A DNA stretch of 64,000 nucleotides from Brevundimonas sp. (GTDB taxonomy: Bacteria; Pseudomonadota; Alphaproteobacteria; Caulobacterales; Caulobacteraceae). Below are positions 44,901 through 52,669 of this stretch, piece after piece. The translations under genes and the position numbers were made by a program. How positions within the stretch are numbered: the first letter of the stretch is position 1; the number at the start of each line of letters is the position of its first letter. The notes beneath the pieces are model-generated. The model was not told the origin of the DNA and made no database searches. It saw only the letters and a program-made list of their open reading frames with translations. The stretch spans positions 1 to 64,000 of the forward strand of contig JACVCC010000001.1 of the NCBI GenBank assembly GCA_016742215.1, in the 5' to 3' direction.

Positions 44901-45235
44901 TCCTGGTGCGGCAAAGGCCGGGCACGGCCAAGGGCGTCTGCTTCATCACCATCGAGGACGAGACCAGCGTGGCCAATCTGGTGCTGTGGCCCGATGTGTT
45001 CGAGCGCTTCCGGCCGGTGGCCATGGGTGCGCGGATGGTGCTGGCGACCGGGCGGGTGCAGACCGCCGACGGGGTGACCCATCTGGTGGTCGAGCAGCTG
45101 GACGACTGGACCCCCATGCTGGGCCATCTGAGCCAGGGGCAGACGCGGGGCTCGGGCCACGCGCCGGCCCAGTCCGGCCGCGGCCGGCATCCGCGAGACG
45201 TGCGGGTTCTGCCGGGCTCGCGGGACTTTCACTGA
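41942..45235 (+). CDS. dnaE2: Error-prone DNA polymerase DnaE2 (ImuC)
   Basis: A 1097-residue C-family polymerase. The N-terminal PHP domain ([38 protein letters not shown]) is followed by the polymerase palm with the catalytic Asp pair in [16 protein letters not shown], then the fingers, an HhH region, and a C-terminal OB fold ([27 protein letters not shown]). Compared with replicative DnaE it is short and lacks the clamp/tau-binding tail. It performs translesion synthesis under SOS. GTG at 41942 overlaps the imuB stop. Confidence 0.96.
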   Translation: [1097 protein letters not shown]

Positions 45236-45255
45236 CCGGAAGCAGGCTCCGGGCG

Positions 45256-45438
45256 TCAGCCGCCCTTCTGGTGCCGCCACTTCCAGACGCGATAGGCGAT
45301 GATCGGCAGGAAGCCGACGACCAGGGCGGCGATCAGCGCGCCCCGGAAGTCCAGCTCAAGCCAGCGGCCTCCCAGGCCCGCCGCAATCCCTGCGAGCGGC
45401 GGACCCAGGAAGGGGAGCCACGACGGCGGTTTAGGCAT
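45256..45438 (-). CDS. Small two-helix membrane protein downstream of hppD
   Basis: A 60-residue product with two hydrophobic stretches (WLPFLGPPLAGIAAGLGG and FRGALIAALVVGFLPIIAY) and a basic tail (RVWKWRHQKGG). No family is recognised. Its start overlaps the 3' end of hppD by 8 bases, suggesting coupled translation. It ends about 20 bases from the convergent dnaE2 stop. Confidence 0.5.
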   Translation of the reverse strand: MPKPPSWLPFLGPPLAGIAAGLGGRWLELDFRGALIAALVVGFLPIIAYRVWKWRHQKGG

Positions 45439-46516
45439 CGACCTTGATGACGCCGCGACGGATCTGGTCCAGCTCGATCGAGTCGAACAGGGCCTGGAAA
45501 TTGCCGTTGCCGAAGCCCTCGTTGCCCTTGCGCTGGATGATCTCGAAGAAGATCGGGCCGAAGGTGTCCTGGGTGAAGATCTGCAGCAGCAGGCCTTCCT
45601 CGTCCGAGCCGTCGATCAGGATGCGGTTCTTGCGCATCCGCTCCACGTCCTCGCCGTGGTTCGGCAGGCGCTTGTCGATCAGCTCGAAATAGGTCTCGAT
45701 CGTGTCCTGGAAGTCCACGCCACGGGCCTTCATCGTCTCGACCGTCTCGTAGATGTTCTCGGTCGTCAGGGCGATGTGCTGGATGCCCTCGCCGTTGTAG
45801 CGACGGATGAACTCCTCGATCTGGGAGTTCTCGTCCTGGCTCTCGTTCAGCGGAATGCGGATGGCGCGGTCGGGCGCGATCATCGCCTGCGAGAACAGGC
45901 CGGTCGCCTTGCCCTTGATGTCGAAATACTTCTGCTCCTCGAAGTTGAACACCGAGTTGTAGAAGCCCGACCAGGTCCGCATCTGGCCGCGACGGACGTT
46001 GTGGGTCAGGTGGTCGAGGATCTCGAGGCCCACCGAGTTCTTGCGCTCGGCCTCTTCCCAGCCCTCGACCTCGTTCCAGCCGTCGTAGAGCGAGCCGGTC
46101 TCGCCGTACTGGTCGACGACATAGAGCAGCGAGCCGCCGATGCCCTGCAGGATGTAGGGGTAGTCGCCGCCCAGGGCTCCGCCGGCGACGCCTTCGGCCG
46201 CGCGGGCGCCGCGGGCCAAGGCGCCCTCATAGGCTTCCTTGGCATTGCCGACACGGAAGGCCATGCCGTTGGCCGACGGACCGTGGTCCTTGGCGAACTC
46301 GACCGCCTGCCCCTTGGGCGAGCGGTGGACCAGCATCGTGATGTCGCCCTGCTTCAGGCGGACCACGGCGGTTTCCGGGTTCACGTGCGTCTGCGTGAAA
46401 CCCATCAGCTCCAGACGGGCGATCATGGCCTGCGGCTCGGGCCCGGTGAACTCGACGAACTCGAAGCCGTCGACGCCGAGAGGGTTCTCCTGATCGATGC
46501 GTGCTGCGTCAGTCAT
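45431..46516 (-). CDS. hppD: 4-hydroxyphenylpyruvate dioxygenase
   Basis: A 361-residue Fe(II) enzyme converting 4-hydroxyphenylpyruvate to homogentisate in tyrosine breakdown. Two vicinal-oxygen-chelate domains are present. The iron ligands appear as His in LDHLTHNV, His in GIQHIALTT and Glu in GPIFFEIIQRKG. FQDTIETYFELIDKRLP and GNFQALFDSIE near the C-terminus are typical. An FAH-family gene lies 5 kb away but homogentisate dioxygenase is absent from the window. GGAG lies before the ATG. Confidence 0.96.
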   Translation of the reverse strand: MTDAARIDQENPLGVDGFEFVEFTGPEPQAMIARLELMGFTQTHVNPETAVVRLKQGDITMLVHRSPKGQAVEFAKDHGPSANGMAFRVGNAKEAYEGALARGARAAEGVAGGALGGDYPYILQGIGGSLLYVVDQYGETGSLYDGWNEVEGWEEAERKNSVGLEILDHLTHNVRRGQMRTWSGFYNSVFNFEEQKYFDIKGKATGLFSQAMIAPDRAIRIPLNESQDENSQIEEFIRRYNGEGIQHIALTTENIYETVETMKARGVDFQDTIETYFELIDKRLPNHGEDVERMRKNRILIDGSDEEGLLLQIFTQDTFGPIFFEIIQRKGNEGFGNGNFQALFDSIELDQIRRGVIKVDA

Positions 46517-46630
46517 GGGGCGTCTCCTGAGAACTGTGTCCGGCGTTGGTTCGCCGATGTCGCGCGGAACCTAGTCACGGCAAGGCTCCAAGCCAAGGGC
46601 AACACGACACACAGGTTCGTGGTTGCCGTT

Positions 46631-46759
46631 GACCCCTCCACCCCCGGCTTCGCCGGCGGTCCCCCTCCCCACCTTCGGTGGAGAGGTGAAGGTACGCGGC
46701 TCACCTCTCCACGCAGTGGGGAGGTGGCTCGGCGGCGCAGCCGGCGAGACGGAGGGGTC
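46631..46759. repeat. 129-bp palindromic element, dispersed-repeat type
   Basis: The block begins GACCCCTCC and ends GGAGGGGTC, a 9-base perfect terminal inverted repeat, with nested inverted segments (CCTCCCCAC/GTGGGGAGG, GGTGAAGG region, CCGGC/GCCGG). It lies in the 254-base gap between hppD and the M1 peptidase gene and has no ORF. From memory such GC-rich palindromic blocks recur in intergenic regions of Caulobacterales genomes. Confidence 0.6.
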
Positions 46760-46770
46760 CGACGCAGAAC

Positions 46771-48720
46771 CTACTGCGGCCGGCCCACCACGGCGTCGAC
46801 CGAGTTGAAGGTGACCGGGTGATAGCCCGGGCGGGCCCGGGCGTAGATGCGGGTGGCGATCGGGCGGCCCCACTCGTTCTGGGCCCACAGGCTGGTGAAC
46901 AGCGGCAGGACGAATTTGCGGCGGCCCATGGTGGTCAGGAAATGCTCCAGCGTCGGCACGGCCGGCTCATAGCGGTGCTGAACTGCGATCTGCAGCCAGG
47001 CGAACAGGACCTCGGCATTGCCCTCCGTCTTGAGGTTCAGCGTCGATTCCAGATCGGCGAGCTGGGCGTCGGTCATCCAGCGGCCCGTCGCCGGCGGAAC
47101 GGGCGGCCGCCAGGCGAGGAAGCGCTGGCGCTCCTGTGTCGACCAGTTCGCCCACGGAATGGCCGAGGCAGGGCCGCCGGCGGCGAAGGCGCGCGCCGCC
47201 GCGTCAACCGGAGCGAAGGCATTCGACACCGGCGGCTGCCAGTTCGACGGCATGCCCGGCTCGTAGATCCAGGCATTCATCATCAGCTGCGCTTCCAGCG
47301 TCTGATCGCCACGGATCAGATGGGTTCGGATGTCCTCGAGGAAGCGTTCGGTGGTCATCGGGCGGAAGGCGTTGCGCTCGAAATAGCCCGTCAGCCAGGC
47401 ATCGAAGCGCTCGCGCCCGACAATGCGCTCAATGGTGCGCAGGAAGGCGGCGCCCTTCTCGTAGGCGACGTCCGTCAGGCCTTCGTCCGGATCGCGCCCG
47501 ACCAGTTCCAGCTTCAGTCGGGTGTCAGCCGCCGGGAGATCGGCGAGTGTCGACTGCAGGTCGCCCCAGCCGAGGGATTGCAGCATCAGAGCCCGCTCCT
47601 CGCCGTAGAGGGCCTCCATGATCCTGTTCTCGAAATAGACGGTGAAGCCTTCGTTGAGCCAGAAGTCATCCCACGTCGCATTGGTGACGAGGTTGCCCGA
47701 CCAGCTGTGGGCGAGCTCGTGCGCGACCAGCGACACCAGCGACTTGTCGCCGGCGATGATGGTCGGGGTGGCGAAGGTCAGGCGCGGGTTCTCCATGCCG
47801 CCAAACGGGAAGGACGGCGGCAGGACCAGCAGGTCATAGCGACCCCAGCGGTAAGGGCCGTAGAGGCGCTCGGCGACGTCCACCATTTCGGCGGTCGGGG
47901 TCAGCTCCTCGTGAGCGGCGTGCAGATGCATCGGCTCGGTCCAGACGCCGGTGCGCTCGTCGATGCCCTCGAACGCCACGTCGCCGACGCCCAGGGCGAT
48001 CAGATAGGGCGGGACCGGATTGGTCATGCGGAAACGCCAGGCGGTGTTGCCGGCGCCGGCGGCCTCGCCTTCAGGCGTCAGCATCTCGGCGCTCATCACG
48101 GCCTTCAGCTGCGACGGGGCGACGATGCGGGCGTCCCAGGTCTGGCGGATGCCCGGGCTGTCCTGGGTCGGCACCCAGGTGCGGGTCAGGATCGCCTGGC
48201 CCTGGCTGAACAGATAGGGCTGCTGGCCGCCGGCGGTCTGGGCCGGGGTCAGCCACTGCAGGGCCGCGGCGTTCGGGCGGGTGGCGTAGGTGATGACGAT
48301 GCGGCGCGTCTCGCCGGCGGCCAGCGCCGGGAAGCGGATGATCAGGGGCTGGCCCATGATCGGGTCGTTGGCGCCGGCCTGATGCTGGAGCGCGCCGCCC
48401 GAGGCGTCGGTGACGCTGCGGATGTCGAGGTCGCGGATGTCCAGAATGATCTCGGTCGCGCCGGCGGCGCCGTCGATGTCCAGCGTCGCGGTCCCTGCGA
48501 GGGTCTTCGCGGCGAAGTCGGTGGTCAGGTCCAGGGCGACGTGGCGGACGCGGGCGATCTCGGGCCGGGCATAGGAGTGGACGTCGCGCACATAATCGAC
48601 GGGAGTGGTGGCCGAGACGGCCGGGGGCGCGCTGTCGGAGCTGGTGCTTCCCATCGTGGCGCATCCTCCGATTGCCGTGGCGAGCGCGAGGGCGCTGATC
48701 AGTCCCAGGGTGCGGATCAT
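46771..48720 (-). CDS. M1-family zinc aminopeptidase (LTA4-hydrolase-like), lipoprotein
   Basis: A 649-residue enzyme. The signal ends in a lipobox (AIGGC), so the protein is periplasmic or outer-membrane linked. The M1 catalytic set is complete: GGMEN exopeptidase motif, zinc-binding HELAHSW, and the second Glu 19 residues later in NEGFTVYFE. The C-terminal HEAT-like domain matches leukotriene-A4-hydrolase-type aminopeptidases. It is expected to trim N-terminal residues from imported peptides. The ATG at 48720 follows AAGGACGAC; an in-frame ATG 11 codons upstream is less likely. Confidence 0.94.
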   Translation of the reverse strand: MIRTLGLISALALATAIGGCATMGSTSSDSAPPAVSATTPVDYVRDVHSYARPEIARVRHVALDLTTDFAAKTLAGTATLDIDGAAGATEIILDIRDLDIRSVTDASGGALQHQAGANDPIMGQPLIIRFPALAAGETRRIVITYATRPNAAALQWLTPAQTAGGQQPYLFSQGQAILTRTWVPTQDSPGIRQTWDARIVAPSQLKAVMSAEMLTPEGEAAGAGNTAWRFRMTNPVPPYLIALGVGDVAFEGIDERTGVWTEPMHLHAAHEELTPTAEMVDVAERLYGPYRWGRYDLLVLPPSFPFGGMENPRLTFATPTIIAGDKSLVSLVAHELAHSWSGNLVTNATWDDFWLNEGFTVYFENRIMEALYGEERALMLQSLGWGDLQSTLADLPAADTRLKLELVGRDPDEGLTDVAYEKGAAFLRTIERIVGRERFDAWLTGYFERNAFRPMTTERFLEDIRTHLIRGDQTLEAQLMMNAWIYEPGMPSNWQPPVSNAFAPVDAAARAFAAGGPASAIPWANWSTQERQRFLAWRPPVPPATGRWMTDAQLADLESTLNLKTEGNAEVLFAWLQIAVQHRYEPAVPTLEHFLTTMGRRKFVLPLFTSLWAQNEWGRPIATRIYARARPGYHPVTFNSVDAVVGRPQ

Positions 48721-48774
48721 GGGCGTCGTCCTTGTTCTACAGGCGACGGACAACGCCCCGAAGCGCGCGAAAGA

Positions 48775-50031
48775 TCAACCCTGTTGCTGCACCGACGGCA
48801 GGTGGTGTGCGACGAACAGGCGGCCGCGCTCGGCGAACAGCACGGCGCACAGGCCGAGCAGACCCATCAGGGTGAAGCCGACCAGCATGGGGGTGGCGGT
48901 GCCCGCGAACTGCTGGCCGATGGCGAAGCCGGCGATCGACCCGAAGGTCGTCGACAGGAAGCCCTGGGCCGAGCTGGCCGTGCCGGCGATGTGGCCCATC
49001 TTCTCCATGGCCATCGCGCCGAAATTGCCGGCGATGAAGCCGAAGCAGAACATGGTCAGGCCCTGCAGGATGCCGAAGGTCCAGATGGTCTCGTGGCCGG
49101 TGGCCGAGACGGTCGCGTGGATCGCCGACATGGTGATGAAGCCGATCAGGGCGCTGTGGGAGATCAACCGGCTGCCGAAACGCTCGACGAAGGTGGCGTT
49201 CAGCAGGCTGGCCGCGGCGATGCCGCCGGCGACGGCGGCGAAGACCAGCGGGAACAGGTCGGCGGCGTGGAACACATGCTCGAAGATCGACTGCGACGAG
49301 TTCAGGAAGCCGAACAGGGCGCCGGTGATCGCCGTCATGGCCAGGGTGTAGCCCAGCGACTGGCGCTCGGTCAGGGCATGGCGGAAGGCGCCGGCGATGC
49401 GGGCCGGCTGGATCGGCAGGCGATCCTCAGGCTTCAGCGTCTCGGGCAGGCGGATGGCGGCCCAGATCATGACCAGGACGCCGGCCGCGGCCAGCACGCC
49501 GAAGATCCACGGCCACGGGGCGACATGCAGGATGGCGGCGCCGAGGCTGGGGGCGATGATGGGGACGCCGAGGAAGACCAGGAAGCTGAGCGACATGACC
49601 CGCGCCATGGTCCGGCCCTCATAGCGGTCGCGCACGATGGACACCGCCAGCACCCGCAGCGAGGCCGCCCCGATGCCGCAGCCGACGCGGGCGGCGATCA
49701 GCAGCTCGAAGGTCGGCGCCAGGGCGGCGGCGAGGGCGAAGACGGCATAGAGGCCCACGCCGATCATCAGGATCGGCTTGCGGCCGTAGCGGTCAGCCAG
49801 CGGCCCGTAGAGAATCTGCGCCACCCCGAAGCCCAGCAGATAGGCGGTGATGATCCACTGCCGGTCGTTCTCGCGCAGCACGCCCAGCGCATTGCCTATG
49901 TCCGGAAGGGCCGGGAGCATGGAATCGATGGCCAGTGCATTGAGCGCCATCAGGCAGGCGATCAGGCAGACGAACTCGGGGAAGCCCGGGCCCTTCACGG
50001 CGGGAGTAGCGGGGGAGACGGGGGAGGTCAT
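48775..50031 (-). CDS. MFS exporter, Bcr/CflA drug-resistance family
   Basis: A 418-residue 12-helix major facilitator. The loop 2-3 motif GPLADRYGRKPILMIGV and the N-terminal FVCLIACLMALNALAIDSMLPALPDIG are typical of Bcr/CflA drug:proton antiporters. The fourth-helix RVGCGIGAASLRVLAVSIVRDRYEG matches antiporter motif C-region proteins. The substrate is unknown. The ATG at 50031 precedes a short Pro/Ser-rich tail. It is divergent from arsC with 81 bases between the starts. Confidence 0.92.
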   Translation of the reverse strand: MTSPVSPATPAVKGPGFPEFVCLIACLMALNALAIDSMLPALPDIGNALGVLRENDRQWIITAYLLGFGVAQILYGPLADRYGRKPILMIGVGLYAVFALAAALAPTFELLIAARVGCGIGAASLRVLAVSIVRDRYEGRTMARVMSLSFLVFLGVPIIAPSLGAAILHVAPWPWIFGVLAAAGVLVMIWAAIRLPETLKPEDRLPIQPARIAGAFRHALTERQSLGYTLAMTAITGALFGFLNSSQSIFEHVFHAADLFPLVFAAVAGGIAAASLLNATFVERFGSRLISHSALIGFITMSAIHATVSATGHETIWTFGILQGLTMFCFGFIAGNFGAMAMEKMGHIAGTASSAQGFLSTTFGSIAGFAIGQQFAGTATPMLVGFTLMGLLGLCAVLFAERGRLFVAHHLPSVQQQG

Positions 50032-50112
50032 CGAGGCCAGATGCGGTCGGGGTGCGACAATCGCAACCGCCGGGGGTGATAAAAAGCGCTGCCGTTGCGC
50101 TATAGCCGCTGC

Positions 50113-50460
50113 ATGACCGTGACCATTTTCCACAATCCGAACTGCGGCACCTCGCGCAATGTGCTGCAGATGATCCGCGACGCCGGCCATGAGCCGGAGG
50201 TCATCCAGTATGTCGACACCGGCTGGACCGTCGAAGGTCTGACAGCATTGCTGTCGGCCGCCGGGCTGACGCCGCGCGAGGCGATGCGCACCCGCGGCGA
50301 CCTGGCCGGCGAGCTGGGCCTGCTGGAGCCGGGCGTATCGGATGACGCCATCCTCGAGGCGATGATCGCGCATCCGGTGCTGGTCGAGCGCCCGCTGGTG
50401 CGCACGGACAAGGGCGTGGTGCTGGCCCGTCCGAAGGAAAAGGTGCTGGAGATCCTCTGA
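50113..50460 (+). CDS. arsC: Arsenate reductase, glutaredoxin-dependent
   Basis: A 115-residue ArsC. The catalytic Cys11 lies in FHNPNCGTSRNVLQMI. AHPVLVERPLVRTDKGVVLARP carries the conserved Arg residues that bind arsenate. The length is typical of the plasmid R773/E. coli type. It reduces arsenate with glutathione and glutaredoxin. No arsR, arsB or acr3 gene adjoins it. The divergent MFS gene is of the Bcr type, not an arsenite pump, so this is a lone arsC. Confidence 0.93.
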   Translation: MTVTIFHNPNCGTSRNVLQMIRDAGHEPEVIQYVDTGWTVEGLTALLSAAGLTPREAMRTRGDLAGELGLLEPGVSDDAILEAMIAHPVLVERPLVRTDKGVVLARPKEKVLEIL

Positions 50461-50475
50461 CCGAACGGGCGGTCG

Positions 50476-50560
50476 TGGTGCGGGTGGTCGGGCTCGAACC
50501 GACACTCCTTGCGGAACCGGATTTTGAGTCCGGCGCGTCTACCAGTTTCACCACACCCGC
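50476..50560 (-). tRNA. tRNA-Leu (anticodon CAA)
   Basis: On the minus strand GCGGGTG pairs with CACCCGC and ACCA is encoded. The anticodon stem CCGGA/TCCGG holds CTCAAAA, giving CAA. The long variable arm and GGTTCGAGCCC T arm are as for leucine. No strong terminator follows. The 104 bases upstream show no gene. Confidence 0.96.
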
Positions 50561-50664
50561 ACAGGCCGTGGCCGACATCGCGTGACGCCGGGGCGGTTTC
50601 GACCTAGCGGGTCGGACCGATCCGGGCAAGCGGTCAGGTGACCGGCCGCCTGGCCCAGAAGGCG

Positions 50665-51534
50665 CTATTCGATTCCGCGATTGGAGTCGCCGCGCTGGAA
50701 AGGCGCCGGCGGCTGATTGCGGGCCCGTTCGCGCTGCTCGCGGGTTTCATAACCGGGCAGGAAGAAGTTCGCCCGGAATTCAACCATCGCGGCCGGCAAC
50801 CGGGCGTCCGGGGCTGCGACGGATTGAGCGCGTGCCCGCCGGGTGGCCCGCAGGGTCGCGGCGCCGAACCCGCCGTCATGGGGATGCTCGGTCTCGACGA
50901 CGCAGTCGCTCAACGCTCCGTCGGGATTGGTGATGCAGGTGACGACCGCAAAGCCGGTCGCATACCTCGAGCCGGAGGGAAACTCCGGCCGGGGCATCCG
51001 CGCCCAGGTGAAACCGCCGGGCATTCCGTCGTCGCCGAGATCATCAAGCAGGACGTCCCGTGGGTCCTCAAGCGGTTTGCCACACGCGGTCAGCGTCTCG
51101 TCGATGGACGATGAGGAGGTCGGCAAGGTGAGATCGTAACGGAGGTTGCGACCCGCGCCGCCGCCGTCGGGGATCACGATCTGCAGCCGTCCCCCCTTCC
51201 TCAGCTTGCGAGCGAACGGGGCCGGGGTCGGTCCGACGGCGATCGTCTCCGCCACGGCCACGTTCCAGGATCGCAATGCGATTTCGTCATCACCAAAGCT
51301 GATGCCGATGTCGCGGGTTCGCGCGTTCGGTGCGGGAGCGGGCAGGCCGGACAGAAGCGCCTGATAGCTGCCGTCCACGCATCGCGTCGTGATCGCAAGC
51401 CCGTTGTCGAAGGCCGTGTGCGCCAGAACCGAACGCGTCTGCGGATTCCGAACGATGTCCCAGTCGCGGTCCGTCTCCTGCGCAGCGGATGGCGCAGCGG
51501 CAAGGGAGAGAACTGCGACCATGACGCGCTTCAT
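50665..51534 (-). CDS. Secreted protein with TonB-C-like C-terminal domain
   Basis: A 289-residue exported protein with a signal peptide ending near AAPSAAQ. The central part has no recognised domain. The C-terminal 110 residues (FPSGSRYATGFAVVTCITNPDGALSDCVVETEHP, then GFGAATLRATRRARAQ) resemble the TonB/TolA C-terminal fold often found in secreted alphaproteobacterial proteins that lack the TonB membrane anchor. The function is unknown. The ATG at 51534 begins a standard signal (MKRVMVAVLSLAAAP). Confidence 0.75.
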   Translation of the reverse strand: MKRVMVAVLSLAAAPSAAQETDRDWDIVRNPQTRSVLAHTAFDNGLAITTRCVDGSYQALLSGLPAPAPNARTRDIGISFGDDEIALRSWNVAVAETIAVGPTPAPFARKLRKGGRLQIVIPDGGGAGRNLRYDLTLPTSSSSIDETLTACGKPLEDPRDVLLDDLGDDGMPGGFTWARMPRPEFPSGSRYATGFAVVTCITNPDGALSDCVVETEHPHDGGFGAATLRATRRARAQSVAAPDARLPAAMVEFRANFFLPGYETREQRERARNQPPAPFQRGDSNRGIE

Positions 51535-51611
51535 GATTCAATCCTGAGGTGAGAGATCCATCTGCCGATGCAACACAGGTTGCGTCAAGCCGGATCGCCC
51601 GATCCGCAGGC

Positions 51612-52622
51612 TCACTCCGCCAGGCCGACCGTCTGTTCGATGGCGCCGAAGATGGTGTGGTGCTTGTCGTCCAGCATCTCGATGCGGACCGTGTCGCCAT
51701 TCTTGAGGAAGGGCGTCTCGGCCTTGCCGCGCAGGATGGTCTCGACGGTGCGAACCTCGGCGATGCAGCTGTAGCCCAGACCGCCCTCGGCCACCGGCTT
51801 GCCCGGGCCGCCATCGGCGTCGCGGTTCGAGACGGTGCCCGAGCCGATGACCGTGCCGGCGCACAGGCTGCGAGTTTTGGCCAGGTGCGCGATCAGGGTG
51901 CCGAAGTCGAAGGTCATGTCGACGCCGGCGTCGGCCTTGCCGAAGTCCTCGCCGTTCAGCTGGACCGACAGCTCGCCATGCAGCTTGCCGTCCTTCCAGC
52001 GGTCGCCCAGCACATCGGGCGAGACCAGCACCGGCGACAGGGCCGAGGCGGGCTTGGACTGGACGAAGCCGAAGCCCTTGGCCAGTTCGGCCGGGATCAG
52101 GTTGCGCAGGGAGACGTCGTTCACGAGGCCGACCAGACGAATGTGCGTCAGGGCCTCCTCTCGAGTCACGCCCTGAGGCACGTCGCCGGTGACGACGACG
52201 ATCTCGGCTTCGAGATCGCAGCCCCAGCTTTCGTCCGCCAGCGGCACGGGATCGCGCGGGGCGAGGAAGCTGTCCGAGCCGCCCTGATACATCAGAGGAT
52301 CGGTCCAGAAGCTCTCGGGCATCTCGGCGCCGCGCGCCTTACGCACCAGCTCGACGTGGTTCACATAGGCCGAGCCGTCGGCCCACTGATAGGCGCGGGG
52401 CAGGGGCGAGGCGGCCTCGCGCTCGTGGAAGCGGCCACGCGGCACGCCGCCGTGTTCAAGGCTTTCAGCCAGGGCGCGCAGGTCGGGCTCGACCCGGTCC
52501 CAGTTGTCCAGCGCCGCCTGTAGCGTGGGGGCGATCAGAAAGGCGTCCGTGAACCAGTTCAGGTCATTGGAGACGACGACGAGGCGGCCGTCGCGGCCGT
52601 GCTTGAGCGAGGCGAGTTTCAT
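51612..52622 (-). CDS. Fumarylacetoacetate hydrolase family protein
   Basis: A 336-residue FAH-superfamily enzyme. The metal-binding acidic set is visible in DLEAEIVVVTGDVP (E-x-E type) and in the D of GLVNDVSLRNL. The C-terminal GSGTVSNRDADGG and FLKNGDTVRIEMLD match FAH-type lyases. The most likely role is cleavage of fumarylacetoacetate in tyrosine catabolism, consistent with hppD nearby, but the superfamily also contains acylpyruvate hydrolases. The ATG at 52622 gives MKLASLKHGRDGRLVVVS, typical of the bacterial FAH group. Confidence 0.9.
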   Translation of the reverse strand: MKLASLKHGRDGRLVVVSNDLNWFTDAFLIAPTLQAALDNWDRVEPDLRALAESLEHGGVPRGRFHEREAASPLPRAYQWADGSAYVNHVELVRKARGAEMPESFWTDPLMYQGGSDSFLAPRDPVPLADESWGCDLEAEIVVVTGDVPQGVTREEALTHIRLVGLVNDVSLRNLIPAELAKGFGFVQSKPASALSPVLVSPDVLGDRWKDGKLHGELSVQLNGEDFGKADAGVDMTFDFGTLIAHLAKTRSLCAGTVIGSGTVSNRDADGGPGKPVAEGGLGYSCIAEVRTVETILRGKAETPFLKNGDTVRIEMLDDKHHTIFGAIEQTVGLAE

Positions 52623-52669
52623 GCCTCAGGCTTAGGCGGTTTCTCCGTCCGGGGAAACCGTCTGTGCGA

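Noticed and set aside
46819..50079. 1086-codon plus-strand open frame
   Set aside because: It is antisense to the M1 peptidase and MFS genes, rich in His, Gln, Arg and Asp from GC-biased antisense reading, and has no domain or ribosome-binding site.
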